A stretch of 64,000 nt of DNA from Lomentospora prolificans (Eukaryota > Ascomycota > Sordariomycetes > Microascales > Microascaceae), in contig JARFXM010000011.1 of the NCBI GenBank assembly GCA_029532625.1, positions 3,795,501 through 3,859,500 of the forward strand, written 5' to 3'. Each line of letters starts with the position of its first letter. The first letter of the stretch is position 1. Under the pieces are notes generated by a model. That model was not told where the DNA came from and made no database searches. It saw only the letters and a list, made by a program, of their open reading frames with translations. Shown piece by piece: positions 25,501 to 38,782 of this stretch. The position numbers and the translations under genes were made by a program.

Positions 25501-28500
25501 CTACGTTGAGCTGCTTTCGCTGCTCCTGGTGCTGCCCTTATCTTGTTGGTGATAAGTTCTTTCCCATACTTGCCATGCAGTTACATGGGTGGATAGTAAT
25601 TTCGTTAGATCCTGATATCACCTTGATGTCAGAAGGATAAACGGGAAGTAGGCTTGGTGATCATACTCGGCAGATGGAAGGAGGACCTTGAACCGTGGCA
25701 TCCGGTACTTTGATGGGAGCGGGTTGGTGCACTCACCCACACGCCTCGGTACATCATCTCCCCATCATCTACAGACTTGATCTAATTCTGCAGGGATGGA
25801 ATGGTCAGTCGCATCATACAATGCATATCTATCACAGTTACGAAATGGGTTCACTGTTGATGCTGGAGCAGACACTCCAAGCCCCTTGTACGAGTTTTTG
25901 AGGTTCATACGCGCCCCGGCGCTAAGAGCCGACTCGCAGAATCTGATTGGTCCCGGCAGTCGCAACCGCACCGCTTTGGCGGCGCACAGCGTCACAGGAG
26001 GCTGATTGGGCCTGGTCATTCCCCCCAATCGGAGCACGAAATGTTGGTTTAACCTCTTCCTGTCACACTTCCCCAGTCGTCCGGTTGCGGTTCGGACAGA
26101 CGTATTTGAACCCATCAAAATTACATAAAAGTATGGCATATCGTTCAGTGCCGCAAAGAGGCAGGTGGCCCGCATGACCTCAAGACCCGGATAGACGGGA
26201 GCTGAGCACGGCAGACGCAGAAACTCCCCAGTCTTGTTAGACGATAGCTATAACCATTTTGTAGAGAGCCACGGAACCCTACAAGGAGCTGACAAGATCA
26301 AACTCAGAGTAGAAACTGGGGCTGTGGACCCAACAGAGAGATCTCACTCCCATACTCCGGAGTCAGATACAGCGCCAGGGTATAGTCATTGAAACCTAAG
26401 CCATAGGTATTATGGTCCTGATCCACCCCTCTAGGGCCTGTAGGCTGAGACCACATAATCCCAAGTCATTGTAACATTCGCACGTTGTCTCGGGCCGCAC
26501 GGTAAGGATTCCGGCCGATGAGAGGGCACCCAGGTGCTCAGGGGTCTCTCAGAGAAGGGGTGTGTGCTAATATCCCCCCCCAGTTCGCAATTTATCTCTT
26601 ATGCGAGTTCACGTTCGGGCCTTTCGTTGTGGATGACAATACCTAATTCGGTGAATGGAATAGGTTTGTTAGTGAGGAGTAGATTGAGCGTGGTGCATCT
26701 GCTTAAATCGGAGGACCATTAAACGAGATTCTGTAGTCCTTCCATTTCGAGGACCACACCCGGACCACATCCTTGAGACGGCCACGCAGAAGGTCTTTAG
26801 CGGATTAGACATGGGACCTGTTGTGTGTATCATTAGGCCGTACGGCTGGCGAGTTGTAGATTCTAGTGGAACCGGTAGAGAATGCGATGTGAATATGAAG
26901 CCGAGGTCGGTAGTGGCTCGTGGAAGGTGTCCAAACCTGGCAGAAAACTAGGATGACCGTAGGCATAGGTTCGATTGCAGAAGATATAAGTGGGTATGGG
27001 GAATGGCTAAGGCAGAGGAGGCCCAGTCTAGAATTAGTAAGTATAGTCGCGGGAACCGCGCCCTAGCTGTAAACGGCCACAGAAATGGCTGCATGGAATT
27101 GGGGCGGTGGAGGCGGGAAAGAGAAACGAGGCAACGCTACGTTGCAAACGGACAAAGAGCCGTCAATTCAGCCCTGGATGAGAAGATCAAATTCAGCTCA
27201 CGGTGTGAGAGTATCGCGTTCGGGCGTCTTATTTGCCATGTTCTTTTAAGTGGTGTGCAATTGGCAGATCTTGAGAGCGCTGGATATAGCGGAGCGACGG
27301 AAACATCGGGGCGGGGCGAGTTCTGTTCACACCCAAGTGCTTCGGGGGATGGTATATCCCTCAACCCTCGTCTAGCAGTTGGAACTTGGAAGTTTTCACA
27401 GGTCACAAAGTCAACCGCTGTTGGTTCCAAATTCAGGAAACAGTCTGTGCTACGCCAAGCCAACTGTTCTTCGAAAGCTTGTGTTGGTTAGATGGCGACT
27501 TTCAGCTGGCCAGAGGACCTGCTTGACAAAGCTTTTCCGAAAGTAAAGAGGTGCTGTGATTGACGCATGTTTCATGCGGCGGCGCGGATCCCTCGCGGGC
27601 CCAACAACTCTGGGAGCTGTCCCGATCGGGGTGGACCTATGCGGAAAGGGTCGCCGCACTTACTAGGTATACATACATGTAGGATGTTTGTTGACAGGCA
27701 CATACAAAGGGGAGGGCGATCTGTCGGGAACGCGAGGCATACAATGGTAGAGAATGGGTGATCCTAGTCGCATCAATTTTCGCATGGTGCATAGAACTGG
27801 CGCACCTGCCTTAAGCCAGCCACTGAAGCTAAGTTAGGCAGTTGCAGGGCACGCACCAATCCACGGAATAATGACGCCTCCCCTGCGCCTGCGTTTTCCG
27901 ACTCATGTGGTGGTCATGGGTGCAAGAACCGGAAAATCTTCGCAGCGGGATATTGGGCAGGAGCCAACCAAACGACCGAATGGCTGGCGACCTGCATCAA
28001 GAAGCGCACTTTTATCCTCGTGAAATTACGACAGATTCGAACTTTTCTGAAAACCCAGCGCGCAAAGCTCGCTTAATCTCTCTGCTACTCAACCTTTCTA
28101 CACCGTTCCCCTGCTCTTTTGGGGTTGGAGAGAAAAAGGAAATTGAAGGTGGGATCCACGATGGACGCTAACTCAGGGTCACCCATATTTCCCGCCGCGT
28201 TACCGCCTTGTATCTCGACGCTAATAGGTCGCGTTACCGCTCGGCAACACCAGCCTGACTACGGTGTATGCATCTACTCGTCACGAAACTGCGGTTGAGT
28301 GGACTCGTCGCATGGAAACAACGGCAAGGCGCCTCCGTCTAGACCGGACCTTATCCAATACACTTTCAGAGTCTCGACCAACACTCTTGATCCGGGCTTA
28401 TGCTTGCGCCTGTGCATTGAGGGCCGAGGCGACGATGGGGGCCATGGGGCCACCAAGGAGCTTGCAATCTGCCCCAGACGCGATTTGTAATCTACGTGTT

Positions 28501-30640
28501 GGGGCCCGCACAGACTGAAGAGAGAATGCTCATGGCAAACATGGACCCCAAACTGCTTGTTCCTGGCAACGGAAGGCTTGTTTCGTTTCTTTCGCAAAAA
28601 GCCCACCTCTGTTCGCCCTGGCTGCCCGACCTTGTTACACCATAAGTGGATGACGGGGATCAAGGGCGGCGACGACGCATAATCGGACTATCATAAGCTG
28701 GCTGCAAACCGTATTCGGCGCAGAAGGATCCGCCCTCGGCTGGACCATCACTCTCTTACTGGTCAATGGGGGCTCATCACAGTTTCATCCTCCCATTCTG
28801 TCGGGACTTTCCCACATATAGTGTGTGTACGTGCGTCACTTATGCTAGGATGGGCGACCAAGGAACCGTCCTCGAGTCTCATGAAATGGCCGGCACCAGA
28901 ACCTGTTCTTCGAAGATGTTGGTGGCCTCACCCCAACTTTTGAAATACGGGGCATGTAGCCGACTCTTATGAAATTTCAATGATGGTGGATGAGGTCGGG
29001 CCTACCCGATGTCACTGGGCTTCTCTTCCACAAGTATCGGCGTCCGCATTTCCTGTGCGGTATGTCTCCCCCCCTTCTGACATTCTCCATACAGAGAGGC
29101 CAGGTCTTTGATGTACATTAGCAGAAGAGCAGAAGACGTGTGCCATCGGCTAATGCGAAAAGAAGGTGTTGGGCGAGGAACAGCCAATGCCGATTGCGCT
29201 TCACTAGCCCAGCGCCATGAACTTCTGTGCGTCGCCAACCAAGGCCTCTCAACTATGCGTCTTACTAGGCACCAGAATTTTAGATTCTAGCTGCAGATCT
29301 ACCAGAGTGCATTTTGGAGGGGCTTTCATCGGACTGTATCTCTGGAGAGGAAGAAAGATAATCAGTCCAAACCGTTTATTTCTGCAGCGCGCACCTGATT
29401 AAGACGGCGTACATATCGGAAGCAATGTCACTTCGCTTGCATCACGCTTGCTCCTGTTTGGGGCCCCCCTCTCAGCCTCCATCTCTACGCTAGCGACCGT
29501 GGGGTTCAAGGGTAAAAGCCTAAGTGTCCGTCCTTAGTCTGATCGAGATGAGTTCGGTTAGTACCAAAGAAGGTTCTTCACCCCACCTCCCAGCACACGG
29601 CACACAGCACCAAATCGTCCCTCTCATGCTCCCCACTACCGGAAAAGGGAAAGGGAAAGGTTGAGGGATAGAGATGGGCCGAAATCTGGAAAACGTTCCG
29701 TTTGGATCAGACCGTTGTCTTGTCTAATCTCATAATCACAGAGTTCCCCTCGATCACTATCCCATCGGTTATGAGAAGTGGGACAGACCCTAGCATGGTA
29801 TCTCCTCATTTAACAATTGCCAGCTTATATGCATCTTATACTCGCTAAATTATAGCAGAGCTCTCAAGACACAACACAATCCATAAGCATAAGACGAGGA
29901 TGGCATAGCCTTCCGGTCTGTACGGTTTGCCGGTACATCAGGATACACGTTTTCCTTGGGCTGTGGTTTGCGGTGAGGTCATGCCCAGTCCTCAGGGTGG
30001 TTCTTTTTCATGTTTCTCCGTCCTGCCGTCTTGATCCCGATAAGATTGTATGCATGGATAGGGGGCTCCGCGAGCAACCAACCCACCCTCATCATTCTCA
30101 ACTCATCTGGACAAAATAACTTAGGACAGCGCGCGGATGCACCCACACATCCGCACACACACCTATGCGCACGCGCACACTCCTGGTTTTCGGTGCCGCT
30201 ATTCCTCATCATCCGGTATCTTGTGTCTAGGTCTCCACTTCCGTCCGCCAGCAACATAGATTTCACCAAGGGTGGACATCGGTTTCATAGAAGGTACAGT
30301 GAAGTTTGTCTTTGACGACATATACCCAACTATCGCATCACCAGACCCGGTGATCGTCGCTACTTGTTAGAATCCACACATCTGTAAAAGGCGGAATCAT
30401 GAACTCGATAGTCCGGGCGCGATTTGAAATGCGGCAAATCGTCTTGGTCTCCCGAATGAGGAAAAAGGCTGGAGTAGAAGACGGCTATAGCCGAGGCAGA
30501 AGCCGCGGAGGTAGGCCCACGAAGTCAAGTGAGCTGCCATCGTGCCCTAGCCTCGAGCCAGTCCTCGCGGGAAGTTGTAACACCAGCAGCCCGCTCTCAC
30601 CAAGCATGAGAGCAGACATCGCGGCAAGAGAGCATGGACG

Positions 30641-30687
30641 GGAAAAGAAAAAGAAAAAAAAAGGAAAAGAAAAAGGAAAAGAAAAAA
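30641..30687. repeat. Imperfect GAAAAG purine repeat
   Basis: Purine-only stretch built from GAAAAG and GAAAAA units. It may be a poly(dA:dT)-like promoter element or simple slippage sequence. Confidence 0.75.
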
Positions 30688-31243
30688 GCCGCGATATACA
30701 GCTAATTTCCATCTGGCCAAATCAATTTTGTTCCCGATACCCTCCCTTTCTTTGCCAATTTGCGCTGCCTACATCCAACGCTTTGTTCTTGTCGTTCTTC
30801 GACGCCTTCTTCTGGCTGCACCCCCCTGGTGCTGAACAAGGACGCCAACGTCTGCATGGGATCGCGCCCGCCCACCCCTCCCTGGCTCTGGCTCCCCACC
30901 ACCACGCACATCCACAAGCACCCACAAGCACGACGAGTCAAAGTCGCAACCACCACCGCCATCGATAATTTAACCCCACATCACACGCAGCAACTTACCT
31001 CGCGCCTTGCAGCGGGACCGGCCATGTTGAAGCAAGCAGACAGGAATTATCAGGAGACCTTGGCCTTTCCCATACATGGAGCCCTACGGGATTGACCAAC
31101 TATCCATGCGGACAAGCATGCCGTGGAAGGAAAGTTGGCGACCACACCCGCGCCTCACAGCCAAATCACAGGCCGCAGCTGGGGCCAACAGGTCTTAGGC
31201 TCGACAGGGAGCAAACAACCAACCGCTTGGTTATCACGAAATA

Positions 31244-31262
31244 TAGCTAGCTAGCTAGCTAG
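31244..31262. repeat. TAGC tetranucleotide repeat
   Basis: Almost five TAGC copies in a row. Self-complementary simple repeat with no evident function. Confidence 0.8.
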
Positions 31263-31788
31263 TTCTTCCGTGGGCCGACTGTGCATACCGGAAAGGGCCG
31301 TTTTTTATTGCCTCACATTTAGGCGACCAGAGCTGGTCCTCGGAGCAGACAAAAAAGCAGAAAAACTATTTTCCTCTGAAGCAAACACCCTTCTGGAGCA
31401 ACTGCCCGGACCTTGCCCCAACTTGGCCAGCGACTACCCTATCGATGTTGTATGGTTCTGTCGTGGGAGTAACTTCATGTATGTGCGACAAACATATAAG
31501 ACCATAGCTTCCTCCGGTTAATCGATGATGCTTTTGTCTATCATTCATCCTCATGATTTAGATCTCTCACCTCTACCATCTTCACCACGCTTCTGCCCCA
31601 TTCCATAAACCCTCCGGAAGTTGTTATTTTCTTCACTCTCACGAATTTCTCCCTCAATATCCACCGACTATATCTTGTCCATTCTTCACGCAAACTTATA
31701 CCTTCCTCAGCACGAAGGGTTGCCAGACGCGCATCGACACGTCGTTATCCCCTATATTAAGATTTACTCGAAGCCGAACTCGCCCATA

Positions 31789-31956
31789 ATGTGCGTCGTT
31801 TACGTGACGAACTACGTTTGCGGAGATGCCGACCACCAGAGGGTTCCGTGCAGGGAGCAGCACCTGCCCAACCATCAAATTCGGTATAGAACTTCAAACA
31901 ATCCCGACGTTTGTAACAAATCAAACTGTCGTAACCCATCCGCCCAAGCCGCGTAG
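31789..31956 (+). CDS. Putative small cysteine-patterned protein, 55 residues
   Basis: The frame opens with MCVVYVTNYVCGDADHQ and continues with further Cys residues (PCREQH, VCNKSNC). It recalls a large group of short fungal proteins that begin MCxxxxxxYxCG and carry later Cys pairs, possibly a small zinc-binding fold. The preceding 220 bases are CT-rich like a genuine leader. The simple model stops at 31956. A donor-like GTAGGT at 31953 and an acceptor GTGTAG near 32009 would replace the last residues with about 20 Tyr/Ser/Arg-rich residues. The function and even the coding status are unproven; this rests on pattern memory only. Confidence 0.42.
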   Translation: MCVVYVTNYVCGDADHQRVPCREQHLPNHQIRYRTSNNPDVCNKSNCRNPSAQAA

Positions 31957-34900
31957 GTTAGTTGGATTCTTTCGCCTCTGAAGAACATCTCCTAATACCG
32001 GATGTGTAGAAGCTATACTTCAAACTATAGCCAATACTATAGATATGGGAGGAAATCACGGTTATAGAAGGCAGGAGCCGCTTGCAACCCAGGCAGATGC
32101 CTTCGGGTCCGCCTCGTCAGCGGTGAGCGGCTTAGGATTGTGCCCTGAGCTGATACTTTGCAGTCGTCTTCATCCTCTCGGTATGCCACCAGTTTACGCT
32201 TGCTTGTAATTGCTTGATCTGTACTCGTTGCGACTTTGGCCTTATCTTCGCGCCACCTGCCTCTCTCCTGCCATCAGCAGCCCATCGTTTAATACTCACA
32301 AGCGGACTGTTCTTCCGTTCAACCAATCCAACCAAAGCGGGAGCATGTCTAGCAGGCACAGTTGGCCATTCTAGACGTGGGGTTTGCGCCACCCAGAACG
32401 AGTCTTTTTTCTTTCTTTCTTTCCTTCTCACCTAACTGCGTCCCCCTTTCTTTCCCTATCTTCTTCCTTCTCTTCTTTCAAGTGTACTGGGTTTTGTTAG
32501 ATTTGAAGGAGTGCGGACGATCGGGTGCTCGCTAAGATTTGTCCTCCAGCCTAGTCGGTGTGACTTTCCCCTCTCCAACTTCATTTTCCCGTCATTCCTC
32601 TGGCCTTTCATTCTTACATTCACTCATATTACAACTTGTACCTTTTTCTATACTTAGAAGGGACGACACCACCGTCGTCAATCCACGCATGACTTTCACC
32701 CTTTGAATAACATTCTATCTTAACGAGACTCATGATGCCCATTGGTACTATGTTCCCTCTCAAGGGCGCCTCTGTTTGAGGCTTCCCATTAAGTGAGGAT
32801 CGCATAGAAGGCGGTAAACAGGTAACACAGGAAATGAGCAGTAGCCCTGCATCATCGGCCCGGCCGTAAAACTAAGAAGAGGTTACACACTTCAATCCTT
32901 AGCAAGATCTTCTTGCTTCTGCCGCCTGCAGGTGTGGTATGGCAGGGGCGAACGGAGGCCATTGTGGCTGGGAGAAGAAACTAAATAGAACAGTGGTTTC
33001 CCATCCCTAGGCCAGGTATCCATGTACCCAAGCCAGATTGAGAAGGAAGCCATCACCCACCATTCATGGCCCACCCACAGCCGACCTACTACGCATAATG
33101 TAGCGGAAATTGAGTGCAGGTGCCACCCAGTAGCCTGGGCGGATAGGCTTTCCGCATTGCCCCTCCCGAACATACAAGGAGAAAGGGGTGCCTCGCCAAC
33201 TTTCCTTCCGCTTACCCCAGTTCCGCGCTTACCAAAAATTCTATGACGTCGCTGGTCCTGGTAGGCCTCGTAGAGGAATGCAAAGAAAGCCGATTAACAC
33301 TCCACTGCAAAATTCGCAATGTCGAACGCCAGGTTCCTGCATCACACCAATCGCTTCTTCATCAGAAAACAATAACATCATACCCGGTTTGGCCTTAGTA
33401 TCTATCTCCTTGAAGATCTTGGCTAGGCACGCGTGTTTGCCATTTTCCCCCGCCCTCTCGTTTCCCTCGAAGCCAGCACGTTTCCGCAGTCAACCAAGTA
33501 CAGAATGAGCGGTGAAGGACGGAAACAAGACTTTTTCGAAGATTCAAGTAGGGCGTAGTCAGAGGACGGGGATAAAGCCTGCGACCTGGGCACGGTGATT
33601 CGCTCGGTATCACGTTTGGCCTGCGCATGGATACAGAGCTGGTTCCCCGATCGCAACTGTCGGAATGACAAACTATCGGGTGCCTGTTTTACTACTACAT
33701 CCCTTGATTCGCGAAGACTTCCTTGCGTATACCTTTTTGTTGGGGTCGTATATTGAACAATCAGAGGAGGGCACCAACGCCCAACAACCAACAGATCAGG
33801 GGCTGGCCTTCCGCTGGCGATCTGCGGTGCAGCCTCGTCAGCCTTGCATGCATGAAGGGTCCATCATGTGATTGCGTTGTCACGATCATCACATGACGAC
33901 CTCGGATTCTGAAGAAAGCGAGGGGTTGCAACCCGCGGGCGGCGGTCGCTCTTCTCCCGTGCGTTTATATTTGGCTGTTTGGTACTGAAGCCTAGTGGCC
34001 GACCTTCGTCCACTGAGACGGCCGCCGGGATGGTGTGGCCGTGAGAGGTGGTCGCATACTGACCGACCCAGGTGCCCCAGTTTCTGATCCTTCAAGCCAC
34101 CCAACAGCCCCTTTTATGGAGAAAATATTTCTCCTTTGAGCCCAGTCATTCAGAATTTATGTTGCTGCCAACATATGGTCTTCCAGTGAGGCAGAATGGT
34201 GCATTTGCCAATTCTTTCATAGTACGATTCAGGCCGATGCTACCTCCCCGTGGCCGGTCTGAAGCAACGGCTAATGTAGGAGATGAATGTCGACCCCTCC
34301 GCAGCCTCGCACACAAGAGATTTGGGGCCTAGATGTCTGTAGAGAAGCGAACAGCCAGCCTAAATTTCACCTAGACCTGCATAGAGACGACTCCATCAAA
34401 CAGAGGAAGCCAGGGATAACTGACGACCGGAGCCAAAAATGGGGAGAGATACTGGTCTATCATCAAGAAAGAACAGCAAGCATCCTTATTGAGATATGGG
34501 TGCTGTTTAGCAGGTTCAGATGGAAGGATGGTTTCCCTCCTTTCCAAAAGACGCGAGAGTGGGACGCGGCCAGATATGTAAGTGTCAAGAATAGAGGTCG
34601 TCATCGCGCTGGCTCCGCCCACCTCCACCAACGCACCTCGCTGTGGGTAGGAAGCATTGTGGTGGCTCTGATTTAACAATAGGATGTTCGTATTTCCACC
34701 AACCATCGCAAGATGAACCCTAGTCCGCTCATTCTAAAACGGCGGTTCTTCAGACAATGCAGCAGACGTTCAATGGCAGCGGAGCCAAGAAAGGGGCTGG
34801 GTTGGCGATAGTGAACCCGGCGGCAAAGACTCCAATTCCAACCATTATATGCGAGCTTAGAGCCTTGAGATCCTGAAAGGGCTGAAATGCGCCTCGAATT

Positions 34901-36391
34901 GGTTCTCGGAACGTGGCCGGTGATTTGAATTGGAGAGGAGCTATTAGCCAAGGCCAACATCTCTCGAGCATTTTATTAGCGCCCAGAGTTCACTCCTTTG
35001 GCGGCCTGGATAGGATTCGCATTTCGAGTTTCGTGGTAGCCAACCTTAATCACTTTCTGTTTTCACTTTTGACCCTAGGGGGTAAGGAATGAAGCCAAAT
35101 TGACGGCGTTCTGAATTGGCTCATCACCGACGTGACAACGGCCAACTTTGCGATAGCAGCATCCCTCTAAGTCTCTCTCCCTTGGCTTATGTAGACTTAT
35201 TGGTCGGGCCGATCGCACTTGTCCGCGATTCCCGTGTCTCAGGGAGAGAGCTAATACAGAATACACGGCCCCGAGCCATGTTTCGTTCAAACTAAAGCTT
35301 CCGCAGTTTCCTGCAGGACAGAACATACACGCGCGTTGGTAACTAGGGCGCATTCCGAGATGAGCGAGTCGAATTCCTGCGCCGTCTCAAGTTGAACTTG
35401 TACCATTCATCTTGCCCCTAGAGTGCGGATAGGCCCTTGCTCCATCTCTAGAATCAAGGGAGGGCCGCCTGGGATATAAAACAACGGACCACTCAATGCG
35501 GCTGGGACGGCAGGAAGTAAGATCGACCATCCTACTTCGGGACGCTCCGGCAGTTGTACGTAATGCAAGGATGGACTCAACCCTTGCGCGCCTGGGAAGA
35601 TTTGCGAACAATAGACGACGTCTTCCTCTTCAATCTACCAATTGGGCTGGCTTGAGGATCAGTCATGTTTCCCCAGGTTGCCTTGCAGACTTAACTGAAG
35701 GAATGCAGCATTCCACAACAGCTCTTCGTTGACTTGGGACAAAAGTCTCTTCGATGCGTCATTGCGCACATGATGCACATTGGCTGTTGGTCAAGTTCCA
35801 CCACAGTAAGTACAATCGGCGATGGGATGTCATGTAGGGTACGAAACAAGGTGCAGTGACTATAGATGTGGTGGCGGGGGCATGCGAGCTTTGCACAAAC
35901 AAGCCTTTTCTGATTCCGTCCCGGCCGAATATGCGACCCGGCCGCCAGATGGGCCGCACCGAGCCTCTCAATCCACGCTCGTCTAAGGGGCAAGGTAACT
36001 TCAACTCTCTTGGACTTTATACACTTTTTGATCTAAAATTCCGTTGCATGTGAGTATTCATCTCGGGCAGTTGCGCACGCGCACCCAGTAATTTTATTGA
36101 ATGTCCAATCGCAACGATGCAGTCGCTTCTTCTTCGAATCTGCCGCGTCTGTCGCTTCCGCTACCAACGGGGCCCCGGCAACAATCCCCTTGTCCTCAGC
36201 CCTGATCTCGTGTTTGATTCTTGGACGCGGCTTTCTTCTGAGAATCCCAGGATTATCTATCGCGGCAAGTAGAAAAGTGTGGCTAAACAGGGCAAGACGA
36301 TTCCGGGAGGGGGGTGTACATCCCAAAGCCCGGCCCTGGCCTGGTGGACCGGGGTTGTAGAGCTTCACCCGTGCCATGGAGGCAAAGACAC

Positions 36392-36407
36392 AGAGAGAGA
36401 GAGAGAG
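36392..36407. repeat. AG dinucleotide repeat
   Basis: Eight AG units. Simple repeat with no evident role. Confidence 0.8.
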
Positions 36408-37608
36408 TCGGCGGCATATTCGTACCCCACACTCCTCTTCGCCGTTCCGACCCGCCACAAACCGCCGAGTTGTAACAAGAGATGTTCTAATATCACTTAT
36501 TCCTCCCAATTAGCAAAGACTATGGGTTGCATTCCTTATCACTATTTCGCCATGCCTCAACAAATTGCGGTTTCTTCGATTGCTTCTCCGGTACCTGATA
36601 TGGTGGTGTCCGGATTCGCCGACCGAACTTGAATCGTATGTTGGTCTGGCGAGGGCCTCGTTGGGCTTCCTCATCTCCCTGTGTTGTGGATGCGTACAGA
36701 GAAACACTCTGGGCCTTTGAGCCTGTAACCTGGCTCTACCTGGATCGGGCAAATTCTTCGATGACGCTCACTGTTCAACGACTGGTTGGACCGCCAAGCG
36801 CCTGTCGTCTAATTCCTAGTCTACCACACCACCCCTTACGGCCAGTTTATTCGGCCAGGCATACTGACCCTTCTTCTCACCCGTGGCCGCCAAAAACTTG
36901 ACAGCTCTTGACAGCGTTGCATTTCCTGTTGTAACTCGAAGCCAATCTCGCCGAATTCGAAGTCAATGGGTGTTTCAAGGTCGACATGGATCCGCTGGAG
37001 CCTGCAATAGTCCAACAACCCGACGGATCTCACTTACACCGCATGGGGTTTCCGTTAAGTGTCAGACATAAAGGGGATGTTGGCATAACGACACCACGGA
37101 GTGGATCTCCGGATCTGCAAGTCAAAATTTGGATGTTCTTTTTATAATAATGGGAACAAAGCTCGAAATATGCCGGATACCGACGCAAGGCGTTTCCTGC
37201 AAGGACCGCAGAAACGAACGTCGTTGGACGGGGCCTCGTCTATTTTCTGTCGAATTCCATTTCCCAGATCGGACATGGGAAATTGGACGCCCATGCCGCA
37301 GCTGGACGCAGCCGGATGAGTGAGCCTGGCAAGGAGATAACCAACAGCCAGCGGTCCGGCGATACCGAGTCAAGGCCGGCTAGGACCAGTCACGGCCTGA
37401 GCCTCGAACCTATAGACGGAGTCTTGCTTTCTTGATTCTTACACCCTGCACCTTTGCACCTTGCGTTTGGCTCGTGTTGGTGCTGGTGGCGACGTACGGA
37501 CGAGTCAGATCATGGGAAGACCATGTTTGGCGATGATGGACGGAGGCGGGCCGTGGCTGATCTTGAGGCCTGATGTTGCGGCGTGCCAAGTCACCAAAAT
37601 TCGCTGGC

Positions 37609-37720
37609 TTTTTTTTTTTTTTTTTTCCTTCTTTTTTTCTTTTTTTCTTATCTATTTTTTCTTTTTACACGCCCCCTCTTCTTCCCCGTTCCCCTTTCCC
37701 CCCCAATCCCTTTCTCAAGG
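37609..37720. repeat. Poly(T) run and pyrimidine tract
   Basis: Eighteen T residues (37609-37626) followed by about 90 bases of nearly pure T and C. It resembles a plus-strand fungal core promoter and leader, but no sizeable reading frame follows. Confidence 0.75.
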
Positions 37721-38027
37721 TAACAGCACATACTCGGCATCCCTCGTTCCTTTTCTCCATCTTTCCATCGCCATCTACAATCTTTCTCCAACTCGGCTTG
37801 CTGAATCAAGTAATGTTCCGTATGCACGGCGGCTAGGGAGAGAGAGAAACGAGCAACGGAGAGTTTCATCACATTGACAAGTCACCAACGGCACATCTCG
37901 ACATGTCCAATGGTAGAGCCTAGACGGCTAGGGAACGACCAAGTGTTTGATTTTTGGCGGATTCTATCAGCGCATATCGCAATCTATGCATCACCACCTC
38001 CTTTTGTCTTGTAGGTCAGTCTGGTTT

Positions 38028-38044
38028 AAAAAAAAAAAAAAAAA
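38028..38044. repeat. Poly(A) run, 17 bases
   Basis: Uninterrupted A run in the spacer downstream of RPB1. Confidence 0.8.
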
Positions 38045-38782
38045 CGACGCAACGACACAGTTAATAAAACCAGTGTCGTTAATAAAACAAAGGCATCCAA
38101 AGGGGGTGTAGAATGTCCGAGAGAAGGGCAGAATGGGCCGGTCAAGAGAAGGGAAACCAAGAGACAAAACAAACAACATCACAAGAACTGAAAGCAACAA
38201 CCCCTTGAATTAATGTACACTTCAGTTAGCCCCTTTTTCTGCCGCTTCCTCCTTGAATCACTTAGAATACACCATTCCACGGTTTCTGTGGGGTCCAATA
38301 CTGACATCTCGCCGTCCCGCCTCCAAGAGAGACCGTTCCTCAACTCCCTTCTTCTTGATGCTTTTCTCTTAGTCGAAAATTATAACTTTTGGGAGTGTTG
38401 GGGTGAGAATTCGATCCACACCTTCCATTACCTATGCACTCGGAAAGCCACTCATCCTAATTGCCCCCCTATAAGTTGAAGATACCAGTCTTTCGGTTCT
38501 ATCTTGATGGCCCTGTCTGTCACACAGCAGGCCAGGAAAATGACAAGGAAAAAAAGAAGGAAAAAAAAAATCAAGAAAGCGCGGAAATGAAACCGGATGA
38601 CATCCATGTCATGATGCATTAAGTAACGCCATGAGAAAAAAAGACCAATGTGGGTAGTATGAAAGAAACAATGCAAACTTGAAGAAGCAATGCTAGAGAC
38701 AGTGTGACCAAAGGCGTATCCGCATTGTGCTAGACTAAATGCTTCATTCCAATCACTGTCGCCATAGGTTGTCTGCTCTAGT

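Larger units (their letters stand above)
22577..31788. other. Gene-poor region, central part
   Basis: About nine kilobases without a supportable gene. All frames are below 190 codons, overlap on both strands and have unbiased composition; the longest, 30399-30968, is partly low-complexity lysine from a GAAAAG repeat. The first 300 bases are the leader and promoter of the 83-residue gene. Small repeats lie at 30641-30687 and 31244-31262. Confidence 0.5.
31957..38782. other. Gene-poor region, right part, with the RPB1 3' flank
   Basis: No supportable gene. Two promoter-like pyrimidine tracts are notable: 32400-32660, followed only by 5- and 15-codon frames, and 37609-37800, followed by a 7-codon frame at 37813. 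The last few hundred bases (about 38250-38782) are the probable RPB1 3' UTR on the minus strand. Simple repeats lie at 36392, 37609 and 38028. Confidence 0.5.

Noticed and set aside
28190..28260. Sequence resembling a tRNA D-arm (minus strand GCCGAGCGGTAACGCG), with CGCGTTACCGC occurring twice
   Set aside because: No acceptor stem, anticodon arm or matching T-arm could be found around it.
30399..30968. 189-codon frame in the gene-poor block
   Set aside because: Contains a lysine run from a GAAAAG repeat and a His/Pro tail; no family features and no consistent codon bias.
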